Shown in pieces: positions 32,249 through 34,586 of a stretch of DNA of 34,586 nt. Positions within the stretch are counted from its first letter, which is position 1. Each line of letters opens with the position of its first letter. The stretch is from Candidatus Poribacteria bacterium. Its GTDB lineage: Bacteria; Poribacteria; WGA-4E; WGA-3G. Under the pieces are notes generated by a model. It saw only the letters and a list, made by a program, of their open reading frames with translations. It searched no databases and had not been told where the DNA came from. Position numbers and translations under genes: made by a program. The stretch is from positions 1 to 34,586 of the forward strand of contig JAJEDN010000116.1 in the NCBI GenBank assembly GCA_022821495.1. Reading direction: 5' to 3'.

Positions 32249-34189
32249 ATGGGAACTAACGGAAACGGGAAACCCAACAAGGTTGAAAGACTTGTTAAAC
32301 CGCATATTCTACTGATTGGGTTGGTGCTTGTTGCTTTTAATAGTTACTGGTGCTTGATGGGGACAGAGGTGTGGCACTCGACGCAGTTGACGATCGCCTC
32401 GTTGTTCTTTAATGCGGTTTTCACGCTTCTGGTCTTCGTCCTTATCAACCTATTGCTCCAACGGTTTATCCCGCGCCTGGCGATGTCGCAAGCGGATTTG
32501 CAAACGATCTATGTCATGGTCGTGATGGTAACAACGATCAGCGGACATACGATGATGGGCTACCTCATTCCCGTCCTCGCGCATACCTTTCAATTCGCAA
32601 CCCCCGAAAATGAGTGGCTTTCGCTCTTTGGAAACAGTATCCCCAGTTGGATCGCCGTCAAAAGCCCGCGCATCGTAGACGGGTTCTACAACGGAGATTC
32701 CACGCTCTATGATTCTGCTACACTAAATGCCTGGATACCCCCCGTGCTATCTTGGTCGAGTTTTGTGATTGCGCTCTGGTTGACGTTGTTAGCCGTAACG
32801 GTCTTTCTCCGCAAGCAGTGGACAGAAAATGAAAGACTGAATTATCCGATTGTCCAACTCCCGTTGGCATTGACGAGTAATCCGAAACGCTTTTTTACAT
32901 CACCGTGGATGTGGCTCGGCTTCGCACTCGCGGGGAGTGCGGAACTGCTAAATGGACTGAGTTTCCTGTTTCCAGAGATCCCATCTCTACCGATTAGAAA
33001 CAAATCGCTCGGACAATTCAGTTCAAAGCCGTGGAGTGCGATGGGACCGATTCGCATCTCGTTCTATCCGTTTAGCATCGGGTTGATGTTCTTCACGCCG
33101 TTGGATCTCTCTTTTTCATGCTGGTTCTTCTGGTTACTGACCCGTCTTCAGATGGTCGTGACGGATATGTTCGGTGCCCGTAATATCTATAACCTTGAAC
33201 AACAGACAGGGGCATGGATAGCGTTTGGGTGCATCCCGTTATGGATGGGACGCAAGCACTATGGACGTATTATCCGTAAAGTTTTTGGGATTGCCCAACG
33301 CCGCGGTGAACCACCACCGGACGATTCCGGGGAACCGATGCGCTATCGCACTGCTGCAGGGTTGTTCACCGTAGGGTTGATGTTCCTTTTCTTCTTCTGT
33401 TTTCAGATGGGGATGACCTTCTGGGCAATTGGACTCTTTTTTCTTTTCTACTTTCCGATGATTCTCGGTATCACGCGTATCCGCGCCGAGATTGGTCCGC
33501 CATTGCATCAGCTCGTCCTTGTCGATCCGGGGCGGACGATGGTATTGGCGTTAGGCACCCGCCGCTTAGGCACAGGCAATCTGATGGGGTTAACGTTTCT
33601 CTATCCGTTTGTGCGCTGTTTCCGCGCACATCCAACCCCGAGTGAGTTGGAGGCGTTTCGTTTGGCAGAACGGAGCAACATCGGTTACCGTCAACTCCTC
33701 ATCGGTATGATCTTAGCGATAGTGTTCGGTATCCTGATAACGTTTTGGGCGTATCTGCACGTCCTTTACGATATGGGTGCTGGAAGCAAGGCGCGCGGCT
33801 GGATCGTTTATATGGGCTGGGAGACGTTTAACCGTTTGCAAACATGGCTTGTCAGTCCACGGGAGACGAGTGGACCGGAACTCGGTGTCATCGGTGGTAG
33901 TTTCCTATTCACGATATTCCTGATGATTATGAAGATTCGGTTTCTATGGTGGCCCCTACATCCGGCAGGTTACGTGTTAGTCAGTGGTACCGGAATGGGC
34001 AGATTATGGTTCACTATCTTTTTGGGTTGGTTAGCGAAAGCGATCGTGCTAAAAGTTGGCGGTGTGAAACTCTATCGGCAAGCCATCCCGTTCTTTTTAG
34101 GGTTAATCTTAGGGGATTATACACTCGGATGTCTCTGGAGTCTCATCGGACTGGTACTGCAGATACCGACCTATATTGTGTGGCATTAA
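32249..34189 (+). CDS. DUF6785/DUF6784-type integral membrane protein
   Basis: The 646-residue product is highly hydrophobic, with about 12 or more likely membrane helices beginning with ILLIGLVLVAFNSYWCLM near residue 20. Between helices are conserved-looking loops: RKQWTENERLNYPIVQLPLAL near residue 195 (about 20 residues), a YNLEQQTGAWIAFG region, and TRIRAEIGPPLHQL near 410. This pattern matches a poorly characterised family labelled DUF6785/DUF6784 in Planctomycetes, Lentisphaerae and Poribacteria, loosely resembling oligopeptide transporters; the label is from memory. Transport is a guess. A good promoter lies 33 bases upstream. The ATG at 32249 has a GGGACGGGA stretch just before it. 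Confidence 0.75.
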   Translation: MGTNGNGKPNKVERLVKPHILLIGLVLVAFNSYWCLMGTEVWHSTQLTIASLFFNAVFTLLVFVLINLLLQRFIPRLAMSQADLQTIYVMVVMVTTISGHTMMGYLIPVLAHTFQFATPENEWLSLFGNSIPSWIAVKSPRIVDGFYNGDSTLYDSATLNAWIPPVLSWSSFVIALWLTLLAVTVFLRKQWTENERLNYPIVQLPLALTSNPKRFFTSPWMWLGFALAGSAELLNGLSFLFPEIPSLPIRNKSLGQFSSKPWSAMGPIRISFYPFSIGLMFFTPLDLSFSCWFFWLLTRLQMVVTDMFGARNIYNLEQQTGAWIAFGCIPLWMGRKHYGRIIRKVFGIAQRRGEPPPDDSGEPMRYRTAAGLFTVGLMFLFFFCFQMGMTFWAIGLFFLFYFPMILGITRIRAEIGPPLHQLVLVDPGRTMVLALGTRRLGTGNLMGLTFLYPFVRCFRAHPTPSELEAFRLAERSNIGYRQLLIGMILAIVFGILITFWAYLHVLYDMGAGSKARGWIVYMGWETFNRLQTWLVSPRETSGPELGVIGGSFLFTIFLMIMKIRFLWWPLHPAGYVLVSGTGMGRLWFTIFLGWLAKAIVLKVGGVKLYRQAIPFFLGLILGDYTLGCLWSLIGLVLQIPTYIVWH

Positions 34190-34586
34190 AGCAGTCAGCC
34201 ATCAGCGGTCAGCAAAAGAACAATTATGGTAAACCTTAGAATTAATTAGACATTTTCTGTGAGTACAACCCCCCTAGGGGAAACACCCTATCAAAAACAC
34301 CCCCCTTATCAGGGGGGAATTGGGTCATTTGTAGATGTCAATATATTTTTATAATTTACTATAGTTATCAGCGGATAGCGGGGTCGTTCTTACAGCAAGG
34401 AGACCTTGATTGGAAGAACTGAATGGCTCTGAAGTGAGATACATCTCGTCACTTACCCCCATTTTTTTTCGAGGGTAGTCTGTTGTTGATATTGTTAGGT
34501 TTGTATGCGAGAAACACAGTCATCAGTTGTAAACTCAGAATGGATCGCCTCTGCTGTGTCTCTGGGTGAAAAAGCAAATAAGAAAG
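34190..34586. other. Non-coding, repeat-containing end of window
   Basis: No gene is seen. It contains a CAGTCAGCCATCAGCGGTCAG patch related to the repeat at 21314, the 18-base palindrome CCCCCCTTATCAGGGGGG (34300-34317) preceded by CCCCCTAGGGG (34270-34280), and an ACTATAG patch near 34361. A gene may start beyond the edge. Confidence 0.5.

Noticed and set aside
31966..32259. Open frame of 97 codons before the DUF6785-type gene
   Set aside because: It starts at TTG without a ribosome binding site, contains a good promoter and overlaps the next gene start.

Overview
This is a bacterial chromosome segment of about 34.6 kb, probably from an uncultivated diderm lineage. The gene style (three Gfo/Idh/MocA oxidoreductases, a DUF6785-type membrane protein, a Uma2 nuclease, the remnant of an exported WD40-type protein, and many short palindromic repeats between genes) is most like Candidatus Poribacteria. 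That assignment is inference from gene content and was not tested by phylogeny. A LolA-like protein and a lipoprotein with a lipobox suggest a two-membrane envelope.

The centre is a complete Pup-proteasome locus on the minus strand, read from high to low coordinates: arc/mpa (ring ATPase), dop, pup, prcB, prcA, pafA. This is the order known from Actinobacteria. ppdK follows, and lolA-like, pgsA, thpR and recA lie upstream. Key residues are in place: the Pup C-terminal GGQ; PrcB Thr1, Asp17 and Lys33 after a 48-residue propeptide; the catalytic Asp of PafA and Dop; and a penultimate aromatic residue in the ATPase tail. Near-consensus sigma-70 promoters precede lolA and arc, so recA and the proteasome genes look like two adjacent transcription units. 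Four spacers in the locus carry related fold-back repeats built from GTTA-type units, three of them with an AAGAG/CTCTT apex.

The left part (1-8.2 kb) holds remnants of small exported proteins and a sigma-54 activator without a receiver domain. The activator is flanked by two paralogous helical proteins of unknown family, one of which is preceded by a near-perfect sigma-54 promoter. Then come a repeat-dense gap (3.9-4.87 kb), a Gfo/Idh oxidoreductase, a HigBA-type toxin-antitoxin pair, a cupin and a Uma2 nuclease.

The right part (21.4-34.6 kb) holds a small unknown gene, a full-length cobalamin-dependent metH behind a duplicated leader, a MITE-like element, an orphan YgiT/MqsA-type zinc protein, a DUF58 protein overlapping a Gfo/Idh oxidoreductase, a secreted lipoprotein, a TPR protein overlapping another Gfo/Idh oxidoreductase, a VOC protein and a large DUF6785-type membrane protein. 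No tRNA, rRNA, CRISPR array or intact insertion sequence was recognised.
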